Notes: generated from the letters alone by a model not told the origin. DNA of 23,388 bases from JBARRO01 sp049644265 (GCA_049644265.1 JBARRO010000252.1:1-23388), one strand, 5' to 3'. Positions 15,218 to 22,945 are shown, counted from the stretch's first letter. Numbers and translations: made by a program.

Positions 15218-15631
15218 ATGAAAACCGTAGCGCTCAGGAAACTACCGACCGGAATATTCTACACCCTGCTTTTCGCTTCATTCCTTGGCTGCACCAAAGA
15301 CGACCCTGTGACCGTCGACCCACCGCTCCCTCTTCCGCCCACCGTCCAGGGGAAATGGCAGGGTGTGCTTCAGAATTCTTTGTACTTTTCTTTGGACCTC
15401 ACGGAGCAAGGGTCACGAGTGTCGGGATCATGCACCTTGACGGCTCAGGGAACATCGTGGATCGGGACCGCCAACGGAACCAATACGTTTCCTTCAGTCT
15501 TGTTCGCAATCAATGTTCCAAATTATCAACAATTTCAAATAACCGGAACATTTGTCAGCGCCACCGAGATTTCCGCCGAACTGAATAATTCAGGATTCAA
15601 CCATGAGCCGATGACACTCATCCGGCGCTGA
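15218..15631 (+). CDS. Small predicted lipoprotein
   Basis: A 137-residue product if started at the ATG at 15218 (15206 is also possible). The signal peptide ends with the lipobox FASFLGC25, followed by TKDDPVTVDPPLPLPPTV, a Pro-rich linker typical of outer-membrane lipoproteins. The mature part (GKWQGVLQNS, FSLDLTEQGSRVSGSCTL, FQITGTFVSATEISAEL) has strand-turn patterns like a small lipocalin-type or 'avidin-like' barrel, and I cannot assign a function. It is followed after 36 bp by a beta-barrel protein gene, so the two may form one operon. Confidence 0.75.
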   Translation: MKTVALRKLPTGIFYTLLFASFLGCTKDDPVTVDPPLPLPPTVQGKWQGVLQNSLYFSLDLTEQGSRVSGSCTLTAQGTSWIGTANGTNTFPSVLFAINVPNYQQFQITGTFVSATEISAELNNSGFNHEPMTLIRR

Positions 15632-15667
15632 TTCTTTGCTCTCCTCTTCACACTGGGCAGATACCGT

Positions 15668-16288
15668 ATGAAAACTATTGTCGCGTCCCTATGCTTCACG
15701 TTTGCATCTTACGAGCTCGCTCAGGCACAATTTCCTGAAATCACAGACTATTCCTTGCATGCCGGAGTGGCCTTTCCAGTTGGCCCTCCCGCGTTCTACG
15801 ATTATTGGAAACCCGGTTTCGCCGTGGGAGGTGCGTTGGGTTTTCCGTTGATGAGGTCGTGGTCGATCCAGGCCGGCATCGAATACGCCGGGTTCTCTTT
15901 GGATGCCGACAGATTTCTCAAAGGCATTAAACGGGATCCGAAGGACAATTCAATCACGGGAGGCAATAGCTCGTTTTTGGTCTTCTCCGGCTCGATGAGA
16001 TTCCTTCCTGTTCAAGAGCAACCCCTGCCACTGTTCTTCTGTGGCGGAGTGCATGTGCTCTACTCCTCTGTGGCGCAATCGCGGGCTAATTTCTCCGGCT
16101 TCGAAGTCATTCAAAATCGTGAATCCTTTACCTCTGCCGGTATCTTCTTCGGCGGTGGTGTGGAGTTTTCGACAAAAAGTTCCATGAACGTGTTTTTCGA
16201 AGCGCGGTATATGTTTGCTCTCCTGAGGAATCAGCGGGCGAATACGAACGCGTCCTTCCTGCGCACGGGTGTTCGGGTCGGTTTGTAA
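15668..16288 (+). CDS. Outer-membrane beta-barrel protein (porin-family-like)
   Basis: The 206-residue product has a signal peptide cut near AQA21 (SYELAQAQF). The rest alternates hydrophobic and polar residues in strands ending in aromatics: YSLHAGVAFPVG, GFAVGGALGFPLM, WSIQAGIEYAGF, FGGGVEFS, NVFFEARYMFA and TGVRVGL at the C-terminus. This is the pattern of an eight-strand OmpA/OprF-like barrel, although the last residue is Leu rather than the usual Phe. A direct pore or adhesion role is not established. It probably shares a transcript with the preceding lipoprotein gene. Confidence 0.8.
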   Translation: MKTIVASLCFTFASYELAQAQFPEITDYSLHAGVAFPVGPPAFYDYWKPGFAVGGALGFPLMRSWSIQAGIEYAGFSLDADRFLKGIKRDPKDNSITGGNSSFLVFSGSMRFLPVQEQPLPLFFCGGVHVLYSSVAQSRANFSGFEVIQNRESFTSAGIFFGGGVEFSTKSSMNVFFEARYMFALLRNQRANTNASFLRTGVRVGL

Positions 16289-16373
16289 TCGGGCCGCCCC
16301 TGCGGATCGTTGTAAGCGAATTCTTGCCTTTCAACAGAGTCTCCCGTACCTTGTGCTCAACGCTTTTCCCTGA

Positions 16374-17123
16374 ATGTGCTACCGCGCCCAACCGGTCCTT
16401 ACACTCCAGAAGTTGAAAGAGCAGTTTGAGATTTTCAGGAATCTCAGCGCGTCCGCCGATATCGACGACCATCCCCGATTCAACGCACTCCGTTTTGACC
16501 TTCTTCCCATCATCGCACACCGGGACCATCGCCTCCAGGCATTCAAGGCGCAATGGTGGCTCGTGCCGGAGTGGTCGCGCGATGGTAAGACAACGGTTGT
16601 CACATTCAATGCCAGGGCTGAGGGGATCGAAACGAGCAAACTGTATGGTCCATACCTGAAATCATCCAGATGCCTGTTCCCTGTCGAAGGGTTCTTTGAG
16701 GACAGGAGAGTTGAAGAGCCCGTTGAATCGAAGGAAAGACGAAAAGCCGTCGTGGTGAAATATCCTTACTATATCCGGACAGTCGATGAACGCCCGTTCA
16801 TGCTTGCGGGGTTGTATGCCGTGTGGGTGAACAGGAACACGGGAGAGGAGATCCCGTCGTTCTCCGTGATCACGACCCGGCCGAATGAACTCATGAGCGG
16901 GATTCACAACAGAATGCCGGTCATCCTCGAAGAAAGGAATTTTGAGCGATGGCTTGATCCGCTATGTACGGAAACGCCAGAATTAAGAAAACTGCTTGTT
17001 CCCTTTCCTTCCTCCGGGATGAAGGCTCATCCGGTGTCCCGCGAACATCTCTATTATTACAGCAGAGGTGAAAGGCATGACGATCCGGATTGTCTGAAGG
17101 AGGTTCAGGGTCCGGCCTCGTGA
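16374..17123 (+). CDS. SRAP-domain protein (YedK/HMCES family)
   Basis: This 249-residue protein belongs to the SOS-response-associated peptidase family, which shields abasic sites in single-stranded DNA by forming a thiazolidine link with Cys2. Met1 must be removed to free Cys2, and the ATG-TGC at 16374 fixes the start. The expected active residues are present: C2, N79 (TFNARAEG), E105 (CLFPVEGFFE) and H178 (GIHNRMPVIL). Two signature positions differ from the usual form: MCYR instead of MCGR, and GFFED instead of GFYEW. No Shine-Dalgarno site is visible. It lies 85 bp after the barrel gene and 76 bp before an MFS gene. Known members act in genome maintenance in the cytoplasm. Confidence 0.93.
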   Translation: MCYRAQPVLTLQKLKEQFEIFRNLSASADIDDHPRFNALRFDLLPIIAHRDHRLQAFKAQWWLVPEWSRDGKTTVVTFNARAEGIETSKLYGPYLKSSRCLFPVEGFFEDRRVEEPVESKERRKAVVVKYPYYIRTVDERPFMLAGLYAVWVNRNTGEEIPSFSVITTRPNELMSGIHNRMPVILEERNFERWLDPLCTETPELRKLLVPFPSSGMKAHPVSREHLYYYSRGERHDDPDCLKEVQGPAS

Positions 17124-17199
17124 TTCCTTCGTTTTCCACGAAACATACAAGCCATCGGTTCGTTTTTCATATCATGCATTTCTTAACCCAGTCCGGACG

Positions 17200-18489
17200 T
17201 TGACGCAGCCAATCTCCCCCGAGGCGTTCTCGCAACCGCCGCCGAAACGAAGGTTGTCAAAACGTGTAAGCGAGCAGCTGCATCTTGGCAGAACATTTGC
17301 CGCGTTGCGCTATCCCAACTACCGTCTGTGGTTCTGGGGACAGATGGTGTCGCTGTTCGGAACGTGGATGCAGTCCACCGCCCAGAGTTTCCTTATCTTT
17401 GAGCTGACTCGTTCACCCGCGTATCTCGGGTATCTTGGTTTTGCTTTCGGAGCGCCGGCTTGGCTCTTTTCGCTTTACGGCGGAGTCATAGCGGACCGGA
17501 TGTCGCGACGACAGCTCATGGTCATCACGCAATCGTGCATGATGGTCCTGGCCTTTCTCCTTGCGGCATTGACTTTTCTGAACATGGTGCAGCCATGGCA
17601 CATTATCCTCCTGACATTCTGTTTGGGGACGGCAAATGCCATCGATGCGCCGGCACGACTTGCCCTGGTCACGGAACTCGTGGACAGGGAAGACCTGACC
17701 AACGCCATCGCGCTCAATGCGACCATGTTCAATTCCGGCACAGCGATCGGGCCGGCGGCTGCGGGCCTCACGTATGCGCTCTTTGGTCCCGGTTGGTGCT
17801 TTGTCATCAACGGGCTCTCCTTTGTCGCGGTGATCATTGCATTGCAGAAAATGAACCTGAAACCCTTTGTTTCCCGCCCCCGCCGTGAATCCGTTATCTT
17901 GAAATTGAAGGAAGGGGTCCGCTATGTAGGCTCGGAAAAACTCGTCCTGACCATTCTCGCCATTGTGGCAACGACAAGCTTGTTCGGGGTGTCTGCCGCA
18001 ACGCTGTTTCCGTCCTGGGCGGTCACCATTCTCGGGGGCGATGCAACGACGAATGGACTTCTCCAGTCGGCTCGGGGTGTCGGTTCGCTCGCGGCCGCCC
18101 TGACCATTGCCTGGCTCGGCAGGTTCACGTACAGGGGAAAACTCCTGACGGCCGGAATGTTTGCCTTCCCGATTTTCCTGCTCCTCTTCGCGTTTGTTCG
18201 GTGGCTTCCATTGTCCCTGTTCCTGCTTGTTTGTCTGGGAGGCGCGATCATTTTTGTTGTGAACCTGGCAAACTCCACCATGCAAAACATCGTCCCCGAT
18301 TCCCTGCGGGGAAGAGTTATGAGCATCTACAGTCTTACTTTTTTTGGATTCATGCCCCTCGGGGCCTTGCTCATCGGTGTCATTGCCGAGTCCCTCGACG
18401 AGCGCACAGCGCTGGTTCTGAGCGCTCTTGTCTCCCTCCTCTGTGCATTTATTATCTGGAAGATAGTTCCGCAGCTTCGCAAGAGCTGA
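17200..18489 (+). CDS. MFS transporter (EntS/DHA3-type exporter)
   Basis: A 429-residue membrane protein with about 12 hydrophobic segments, of typical MFS length. The loop GGVIADRMSRRQLMV between TM2 and TM3 is the MFS signature. The opening NYRLWFWGQMVSLFGTWMQSTAQSFLIFELTRSPAYLG and the sequence NAIDAPARLALVTELVDREDLTNAIALNATMFNSGTAIGPAAAG are characteristic of the EntS-like / DHA3 group, which exports siderophores, drugs or other small molecules. Substrate is unknown. The start is TTG, because no in-frame ATG occurs upstream. No clear Shine-Dalgarno site is seen. A PLP decarboxylase gene follows 80 bp later on the same strand, so the transporter may export its product, but this is only suggested by position. 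Confidence 0.9.
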   Translation: MTQPISPEAFSQPPPKRRLSKRVSEQLHLGRTFAALRYPNYRLWFWGQMVSLFGTWMQSTAQSFLIFELTRSPAYLGYLGFAFGAPAWLFSLYGGVIADRMSRRQLMVITQSCMMVLAFLLAALTFLNMVQPWHIILLTFCLGTANAIDAPARLALVTELVDREDLTNAIALNATMFNSGTAIGPAAAGLTYALFGPGWCFVINGLSFVAVIIALQKMNLKPFVSRPRRESVILKLKEGVRYVGSEKLVLTILAIVATTSLFGVSAATLFPSWAVTILGGDATTNGLLQSARGVGSLAAALTIAWLGRFTYRGKLLTAGMFAFPIFLLLFAFVRWLPLSLFLLVCLGGAIIFVVNLANSTMQNIVPDSLRGRVMSIYSLTFFGFMPLGALLIGVIAESLDERTALVLSALVSLLCAFIIWKIVPQLRKS

Positions 18490-18569
18490 CTCCGGCGGCA
18501 GCCCTTGCTATTGATTCGGGTCTTTTGAAAATTGGAACAGCATTGAAACTCAACAATCGGTAGTCCGCA

Positions 18570-19931
18570 ATGATCCTGGAAAAAGAGTCCCTCGTCGCGC
18601 TCAGGAACGCTCTCGAGAAGCTCGAGAACAGTTTTTCCGGCCTTCCGTCGATCCAATCTTCTGTGGATACGAAAACGCTCGAGCGTGTTCTGCTCGAAGT
18701 TGCAGACCGGTTGGGGAACAACTATCCGTACTTTCATCCACTCTATGCGGGACAGATGCTGAAGCCGCCTCACCCGATTGCAAGACTGGCTTACACATTG
18801 GCTCTGTGGATCAATCCAAACAATCATGCACTCGACGGCGGTCGTGCAAGCTCGGCAATGGAGAAGGAGGCCGTTGCAGAGATTGCGCGAATGTTCGGAT
18901 GGGAGACGCACCTTGGTCATCTCTGCAGCGGCGGCACGATGGCGAATCTCGAGGCCCTGTGGATTGCGGGGAAGTTGCAGCCCGGCAAGATGATCGTTGC
19001 GTCGGAACAAGCCCATTACACGCATGAACGCATCAGCGGAGTGCTCGGTCTTCCGTTTCTATCGATTCCAAGCGACGCAAAAGGCCGGCTCGATCTGGGA
19101 GCTCTGAAAGCGGTACTGGAAGGTGGGAAGGTTGGAACCGTTGTCGCGACCATTGGCACAACGTCGACGGGATCCGTCGATCCGCTCCCGGAATTGCTCG
19201 AATTGAGGAAGCGCTATGGATTCCGACTCCACGCCGATGCGGCGTACGGAGGGTACTTTGTCCTCGCAAACAACCTGAGTCCGAGTGCACGACAGGCGTA
19301 CGATAGAATCGCAGAAGCGGACTCGATAGTTGTTGATCCCCACAAACACGGACTCCAGCCCTACGGGTGCGGATGTGTTCTATTTCATGATCCTGCGATA
19401 GGACGTCTTTACAAACACGATTCGCCGTACACATACTTCAGTTCCGGGGACCTTCACCTCGGCGAGATCAGCCTTGAATGTTCACGCCCGGGCGCGGCGG
19501 CCGTGGCCCTGTGGGCAACACAGAAGATGCTTCCGTTGACAAAGGGAGGGGAGTTTGCGCGAATGCTTCAGGAATCACGCACGGCCGCGACGGAGTTATA
19601 CGGAATGCTCGCGCGCGACAAGCGTTTTGTACCAGCGTTTGAACCGGAATTGGACATCGTCGTCTGGCTTGTCCGGAGTGCCAGCGCGAGCGAGGCGTCG
19701 GAGCGTGCACGCCGGGTATTCGATGAAGCGGCAAAGCGGGACCTTCATCTTGCTCTCGCGACCCTTCCCGTTGATCTTTTTCAGATCGGTCCCTCGGAAA
19801 TGGTGCGGGATCAAAAAAAGGTGGTCTGTCTGCGATCGGTTCTCATGAAGCCCGAGCACCATGGCTGGCTGGATCAGATCTGGCAAAGGCTGAGTGCAGC
19901 AACAGAGGCGGCCCTCGTAGCCCCACGGTGA
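18570..19931 (+). CDS. PLP-dependent group II-type amino-acid decarboxylase
   Basis: The 453-residue protein is a fold-type I PLP enzyme of the aromatic-amino-acid / glutamate / tyrosine decarboxylase superfamily. Landmarks are the N-terminal NYPYFHPLYAGQMLKPPHP, the cofactor phosphate-binding region SGGTMANLEAL, ATIGTTSTGSVDPL, HAD223AAYGG (Asp to the pyridine nitrogen) and DPHK259HG with the Schiff-base lysine, followed by LQPYGCG. It is a full-length member, though the substrate cannot be told from sequence. The ATG at 18570 has only a weak ribosome site. It is 80 bp downstream of an MFS exporter and upstream of the groESL promoter. Confidence 0.9.
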   Translation: MILEKESLVALRNALEKLENSFSGLPSIQSSVDTKTLERVLLEVADRLGNNYPYFHPLYAGQMLKPPHPIARLAYTLALWINPNNHALDGGRASSAMEKEAVAEIARMFGWETHLGHLCSGGTMANLEALWIAGKLQPGKMIVASEQAHYTHERISGVLGLPFLSIPSDAKGRLDLGALKAVLEGGKVGTVVATIGTTSTGSVDPLPELLELRKRYGFRLHADAAYGGYFVLANNLSPSARQAYDRIAEADSIVVDPHKHGLQPYGCGCVLFHDPAIGRLYKHDSPYTYFSSGDLHLGEISLECSRPGAAAVALWATQKMLPLTKGGEFARMLQESRTAATELYGMLARDKRFVPAFEPELDIVVWLVRSASASEASERARRVFDEAAKRDLHLALATLPVDLFQIGPSEMVRDQKKVVCLRSVLMKPEHHGWLDQIWQRLSAATEAALVAPR

Positions 19932-20004
19932 GGCGCCAATAATCAGTAGTTTTCCCCAAGCTTCCTTCCATCTCACCCCTGCGAAAAAATCATCCTATTC
20001 CCTC

Positions 20005-20033
20005 TTGACAAGTCGACCTTTTGCCATTATATT
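20005..20033 (+). promoter_or_regulatory. sigma70-type promoter of groES-groEL
   Basis: TTGACA (20005-20010) is separated by exactly 17 bp from TATATT (20028-20033). The transcription start should fall around 20040, inside the CIRCE element, about 85 nt before the groES ATG. Confidence 0.9.
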
Positions 20034-20034
20034 A

Positions 20035-20061
20035 GTAGCACTCAAGACTTAAGAGTGCCAA
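20035..20061. promoter_or_regulatory. CIRCE operator (HrcA-binding site)
   Basis: The arms GTAGCACTC (20035-20043) and GAGTGCCAA (20053-20061) are separated by 9 bp, matching the consensus TTAGCACTC-N9-GAGTGCTAA at 8 of 9 positions in each arm. The site overlaps the transcription start of groESL, the classical position for HrcA repression that is relieved by heat shock. No hrcA gene is in the window. Confidence 0.93.
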
Positions 20062-20123
20062 TTGTCATTCTTTTCCCATAAGTCCTTTATTAACAACAAA
20101 TTAAAAAATAAGGAGGTTGAACA

Positions 20124-20414
20124 ATGAAACTGAAACCTTTGGCTGATCGTGTGGTTGTGAAGCCCTCTCCAGCGGAGGAGAAGACCAAGGGCGGGATTAT
20201 CGTTCCTGACACTGCGAAAGAAAAGCCGGTCTGGGGTGAGGTTATCGCCGTGGGGCCGGGTAGGGTCAGTGATGACGGCAAGTCCATCCCGATGGAAGTA
20301 AAGGTCGGAGACAAGGTTCTTTATGGAAAGTATTCCGGAACCGAAGTTACCGTTGACGGGAACGAGATGTTGATCATGCGCGAGAGCGACATTTTCGCAA
20401 TCATGCCCAAATAA
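20124..20414 (+). CDS. groES: Co-chaperonin GroES (Cpn10)
   Basis: The 96-residue product is of normal GroES length. It begins MKLKPLADRVVVKPSPAEEKT and carries the mobile loop KTKGGIIVPDTAKEKP that contacts GroEL, and it ends in ESDIFAIMPK. It caps the GroEL ring as a heptamer during protein folding in the cytoplasm. A strong AAGGAGG lies 7 nt before the ATG. It is preceded by a sigma70 promoter and CIRCE element, and groEL follows 25 bp later. Confidence 0.98.
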   Translation: MKLKPLADRVVVKPSPAEEKTKGGIIVPDTAKEKPVWGEVIAVGPGRVSDDGKSIPMEVKVGDKVLYGKYSGTEVTVDGNEMLIMRESDIFAIMPK

Positions 20415-20439
20415 GAATAGAAAAAAGGAGAAAAACGAA

Positions 20440-22077
20440 ATGGGTGCAAAATTAATCAACTACAACACCGACGCTCGGAATGCGTTGAAGAGGGGCGTCG
20501 ACCAGCTCGCGGACGCCGTGAAGGTCACGCTCGGACCCAAAGGGCGGAACGTGGTTATCGACAAGAAATTCGGAGCACCGACCGTCACGAAGGACGGAGT
20601 CACGGTCGCAAAAGAAGTGGAACTGACGGACCCCATCGAGAACATGGGAGCCCAGATGGTTCGTGAGGTTGCCTCGAAGACTTCGGATGTCGCCGGAGAC
20701 GGAACCACGACGGCAACGATTCTTGCCCAGGCGATCGTTCGCGAAGGCCTCAAGAACGTCACCGCCGGTGCAAACCCGATGGACCTCAAGCGTGGCATCG
20801 ACCTCGCTGTGAAGAAGGTTGTCGAGGGATTAAGGGAAATCAGCAAGACCGTCGGCGATGACAAGGAAAAAATTGCCCAGGTTGGATCGATCTCGGCAAA
20901 CAACGACCGGACGATCGGCGACCTGATCGCCAACGCGATGGAAAAAGTCGGAAAAGACGGCGTCATCACGGTGGAGGACGGCAAGGAAACAGAGACGAAG
21001 CTCGACGTGGTAGAAGGAATGCAGTTCGACCGCGGCTACCTGTCTCCGTACTTCGTCACCGATGCCGAGACGATGGAAGCGGCGCTCGAGGATCCGTACA
21101 TCCTCATCCACGACAAAAAGATCAGTGCGATGAAGGACCTGCTCCCGATTCTTGAGAAGGTTGCCCAGTCCGGACGCTCGACCCTGGTCATTGCAGAAGA
21201 GGTCGAGGGTGAGGCACTGGCGACGCTCGTGGTGAACAAGCTCCGCGGCACGCTCCGCGTTTGCGCCGTAAAGGCCCCGGGATTCGGCGATCGCCGCAAA
21301 GCGATGCTCGAAGATGTTGCGATTCTGACCGGCGGCACCGTGATTTCGGAAGAAAAAGGATTCAAGCTTGAGAATGCCCAGCTTTCGTATCTCGGAAGTG
21401 CGAAGCGCATCACCATCGACAAGGACAATACGACCATTGTCGAGGGCGCAGGCAAGAAGGAAGAGATCAAGAAGCGCATCAACGAAATCAAGCAACAGAT
21501 CGACAAAACCACGTCCGACTACGACAAGGAGAAGCTTCAGGAACGTCTCGCGAAACTTTCGGGAGGCGTTGCGGTGATCAAGATTGGTGCTTCGACGGAA
21601 GTGGAGATGAAGGAAAAGAAAGCGCGAGTTGAGGACGCGTTGCATGCGACGCGCGCTGCGGTCGAAGAGGGCATTGTCCCCGGCGGCGGAGTTGCCTATT
21701 TGCGCTGCATCAAGAAGCTCGATGAAGTCAAGACGGAAAACGGCGACCAAAAGACCGGCGTCGAGATCATCCGGCGTGTGCTGGAAGAACCGATTCGTCA
21801 GATCGTGAACAATGCGGGTCTCGAAGGTTCTGTCGTGGTGAACGAGGTGAAAGCGGGGAAAGACGACTTCGGGTTCAACGCGTTGACGGAGAAATACGAG
21901 AACCTGATCAAGGCGGGAGTCATTGACCCGACGAAGGTTACGCGCATCGCCATCGAAAACGCGGCAAGCGTGGCAAGCCTGCTTCTCACCACAGAAGCAA
22001 CCATTGTGGAGAAGCCGGAAAAGGAGAAAGCGGCACCCGCTATGCCTCACGGCGGCATGGGCGGAGACATGTACTAA
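20440..22077 (+). CDS. groEL: Chaperonin GroEL (Cpn60)
   Basis: The 545-residue product has normal GroEL length and all standard blocks: LGPKGRNVVIDK, the ATP/Mg motif DVAGDGTTTATILAQ, the apical domain around GYLSPYFVT, the hinge VKAPGFGDRRKAML, and the equatorial return GIVPGGGVAYLR. It folds nascent and stress-damaged proteins as a tetradecamer with GroES, using ATP. The tail ends in PHGGMGGDMY, with only a short GGM stretch. A ribosome site AAGGAG precedes the ATG by 8 nt. It is co-transcribed with groES under CIRCE control and ends at a strong terminator. Confidence 0.99.
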   Translation: MGAKLINYNTDARNALKRGVDQLADAVKVTLGPKGRNVVIDKKFGAPTVTKDGVTVAKEVELTDPIENMGAQMVREVASKTSDVAGDGTTTATILAQAIVREGLKNVTAGANPMDLKRGIDLAVKKVVEGLREISKTVGDDKEKIAQVGSISANNDRTIGDLIANAMEKVGKDGVITVEDGKETETKLDVVEGMQFDRGYLSPYFVTDAETMEAALEDPYILIHDKKISAMKDLLPILEKVAQSGRSTLVIAEEVEGEALATLVVNKLRGTLRVCAVKAPGFGDRRKAMLEDVAILTGGTVISEEKGFKLENAQLSYLGSAKRITIDKDNTTIVEGAGKKEEIKKRINEIKQQIDKTTSDYDKEKLQERLAKLSGGVAVIKIGASTEVEMKEKKARVEDALHATRAAVEEGIVPGGGVAYLRCIKKLDEVKTENGDQKTGVEIIRRVLEEPIRQIVNNAGLEGSVVVNEVKAGKDDFGFNALTEKYENLIKAGVIDPTKVTRIAIENAASVASLLLTTEATIVEKPEKEKAAPAMPHGGMGGDMY

Positions 22078-22097
22078 ATCGCTCTCCGAAAAAGCGC

Positions 22098-22134
22098 AAA
22101 CCCCCATCATCTACCGATGGGGGTTTTCTTTTTT
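22098..22134 (+). terminator. Intrinsic terminator of groESL
   Basis: An 11-bp perfect stem (AAACCCCCATC, 22098-22108, with its complement at 22116-22126) closes a 7-nt loop and runs into TTCTTTTTT. Confidence 0.95.
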
Positions 22135-22141
22135 AAAGGCC

Positions 22142-22170
22142 TTGACAAATTCTCGGAAAAGTTCTAGTTT
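22142..22170 (+). promoter_or_regulatory. sigma70-type promoter of the double-PUR gene
   Basis: TTGACA (22142-22147), a 17-bp spacer and TAGTTT (22165-22170) lie directly after the groEL terminator. The start point near 22177 leaves a leader of about 150 nt. Confidence 0.75.
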
Positions 22171-22326
22171 CAACCACGCCCCTGATACTCCCTCGAATCT
22201 CCCTTTTTTGATCCCCAACTTTTTTTGCTCCCCTTCGCGTCCTCCGGCGATCGAGTCCCCGGATTTTTGAAAATTCCCCCCAATTTAACTATCCATTCAC
22301 AATCACAATAAAAGGAGGGATGAGTC
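22171..22326 (+). promoter_or_regulatory. C-tract-rich 5' leader of the double-PUR gene
   Basis: The leader has C-runs of four to six at 22179-22182, 22213-22216, 22230-22233, 22257-22260 and 22276-22281, plus T-runs, so its template strand is strongly purine-rich. TCCGG (22243-22247) and CCGGA (22259-22263) form a short stem followed by TTTTT, resembling a weak attenuator. AAGGAGG (22312-22318) is the ribosome site for the ATG at 22327. Confidence 0.5.
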
Positions 22327-22752
22327 ATGGACTCAGTCTTCAGCAAAATGGTCAAATCCGGGAGGATTACGTACTTCCTCGATGTCAAGGAGGCGAAGAA
22401 CAACTCGAAGTATCTGACGATTACTTCGAGCCAGCCTTCGAAGGAGGATCCGACGAAATTCTCCAAGCGGAGTATCAACCTCTTCAGCAATGCCGCTGAG
22501 GAGTTCATCGGGGCTCTGAAAGAAGGGGCGAATCTCGAATCCCAGTTCAGCAGGACCGTGAAATCGGGAAAGATCACGTATTTTGTGGACGTGAAGGAGG
22601 CGAAGAACAACTCGAAGTACCTGACAATCACTTCGAGCCAGCCTTCCAAGGAGGACCCCGCCAAGTTCACGCGACGAAGCATCGCCGTGTTCGACCGGAC
22701 AGCCGGCGAATTCCTCGGCGCAGTGCAGGAGGCGGCCGGCCATATGAAGTAA
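22327..22752 (+). CDS. Tandem double-PUR-domain nucleic-acid-binding protein (DUF3276-like)
   Basis: The 141-residue product consists of two copies of one unit, residues 5-69 and 74-138, offset by 69 residues and about 72% identical. Residues 19-42 and 88-111 are identical across 24 positions (DVKEAKNNSKYL...SSQPSKEDP). The unit fits the PUR repeat of the DUF3276/BpuR family: a sheet with Tyr and Phe (ITYFLDVKEAKNN), basic residues, and a C-terminal amphipathic helix (AAEEFIGALKEG). PUR domains bind purine-rich single-stranded DNA or RNA. Most Bacteroidota relatives that I recall have one unit per chain and pair as dimers, so this chain would hold a built-in dimer. The gene has its own promoter, a strong AAGGAGG and its own terminator. 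Confidence 0.85.
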   Translation: MDSVFSKMVKSGRITYFLDVKEAKNNSKYLTITSSQPSKEDPTKFSKRSINLFSNAAEEFIGALKEGANLESQFSRTVKSGKITYFVDVKEAKNNSKYLTITSSQPSKEDPAKFTRRSIAVFDRTAGEFLGAVQEAAGHMK

Positions 22753-22777
22753 CACGGCGTTCCCCCTATGGCAGATC

Positions 22778-22812
22778 AGGCCCTCGGAGGTAACTCCGGG
22801 GGCTTTTGTTTT
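22778..22812 (+). terminator. Intrinsic terminator of the double-PUR gene
   Basis: An 11-bp stem (22778-22788 with 22795-22805, including two G-T pairs) closes a 6-nt loop and is followed by TTGTTTTC. Confidence 0.85.
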
Positions 22813-22814
22813 CG

Positions 22815-22900
22815 CGAATGCACCGAATGGAGGGAACACGAATGGGACGAACAAGGATAGGAACACGAATAAAAACGAATGCAACGAATGATACGAATAT
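22815..22900. repeat. ACGAATG degenerate repeat array
   Basis: CGAAT or CGAAC recurs at 22815, 22824, 22839, 22848, 22866, 22876, 22885 and 22894. The steps are 9, 15, 9, 18, 10, 9 and 9 bp, so the underlying period is about 9. It fills the space between the double-PUR terminator and the ribosome site of the GxxExxY gene. Confidence 0.87.
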
Positions 22901-22935
22901 GGAGAGAGAAAAATGATTGTGTATAAAGAGCTCTC

Positions 22936-22945
22936 ATTCGATTCG
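22936..22945 (+). other. 5-bp tandem duplication (ATTCG twice) that shifts the GxxExxY reading frame
   Basis: The ATG at 22913 has GGAGAG 6 nt upstream and encodes MIVYKELSF before running into DSRS and a TGA stop at 22952. Removing one ATTCG copy gives MIVYKELSFEI fused in frame to MKACFEVHNALG at 22951, which is the usual N-terminus of this family. The duplication is therefore the likely cause of the frameshift. Confidence 0.85.

Noticed and set aside
17413..18285. Minus-strand reading frame of 290 codons opposite the MFS gene
   Set aside because: Its composition is very charged and low in hydrophobic residues, as expected for the antisense of a membrane protein. It is not a gene.
20830..22110. 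Long minus-strand reading frame (426 codons) opposite groEL
   Set aside because: This is the common antisense shadow of groEL, caused by biased codon use on the coding strand. It has no ribosome site or domain.
22815..22900. Possible CRISPR array
   Set aside because: Units are only about 9 bp and degenerate, with no 25-40 bp direct repeats, no unique spacers and no cas genes. The same applies to the other arrays in the window.
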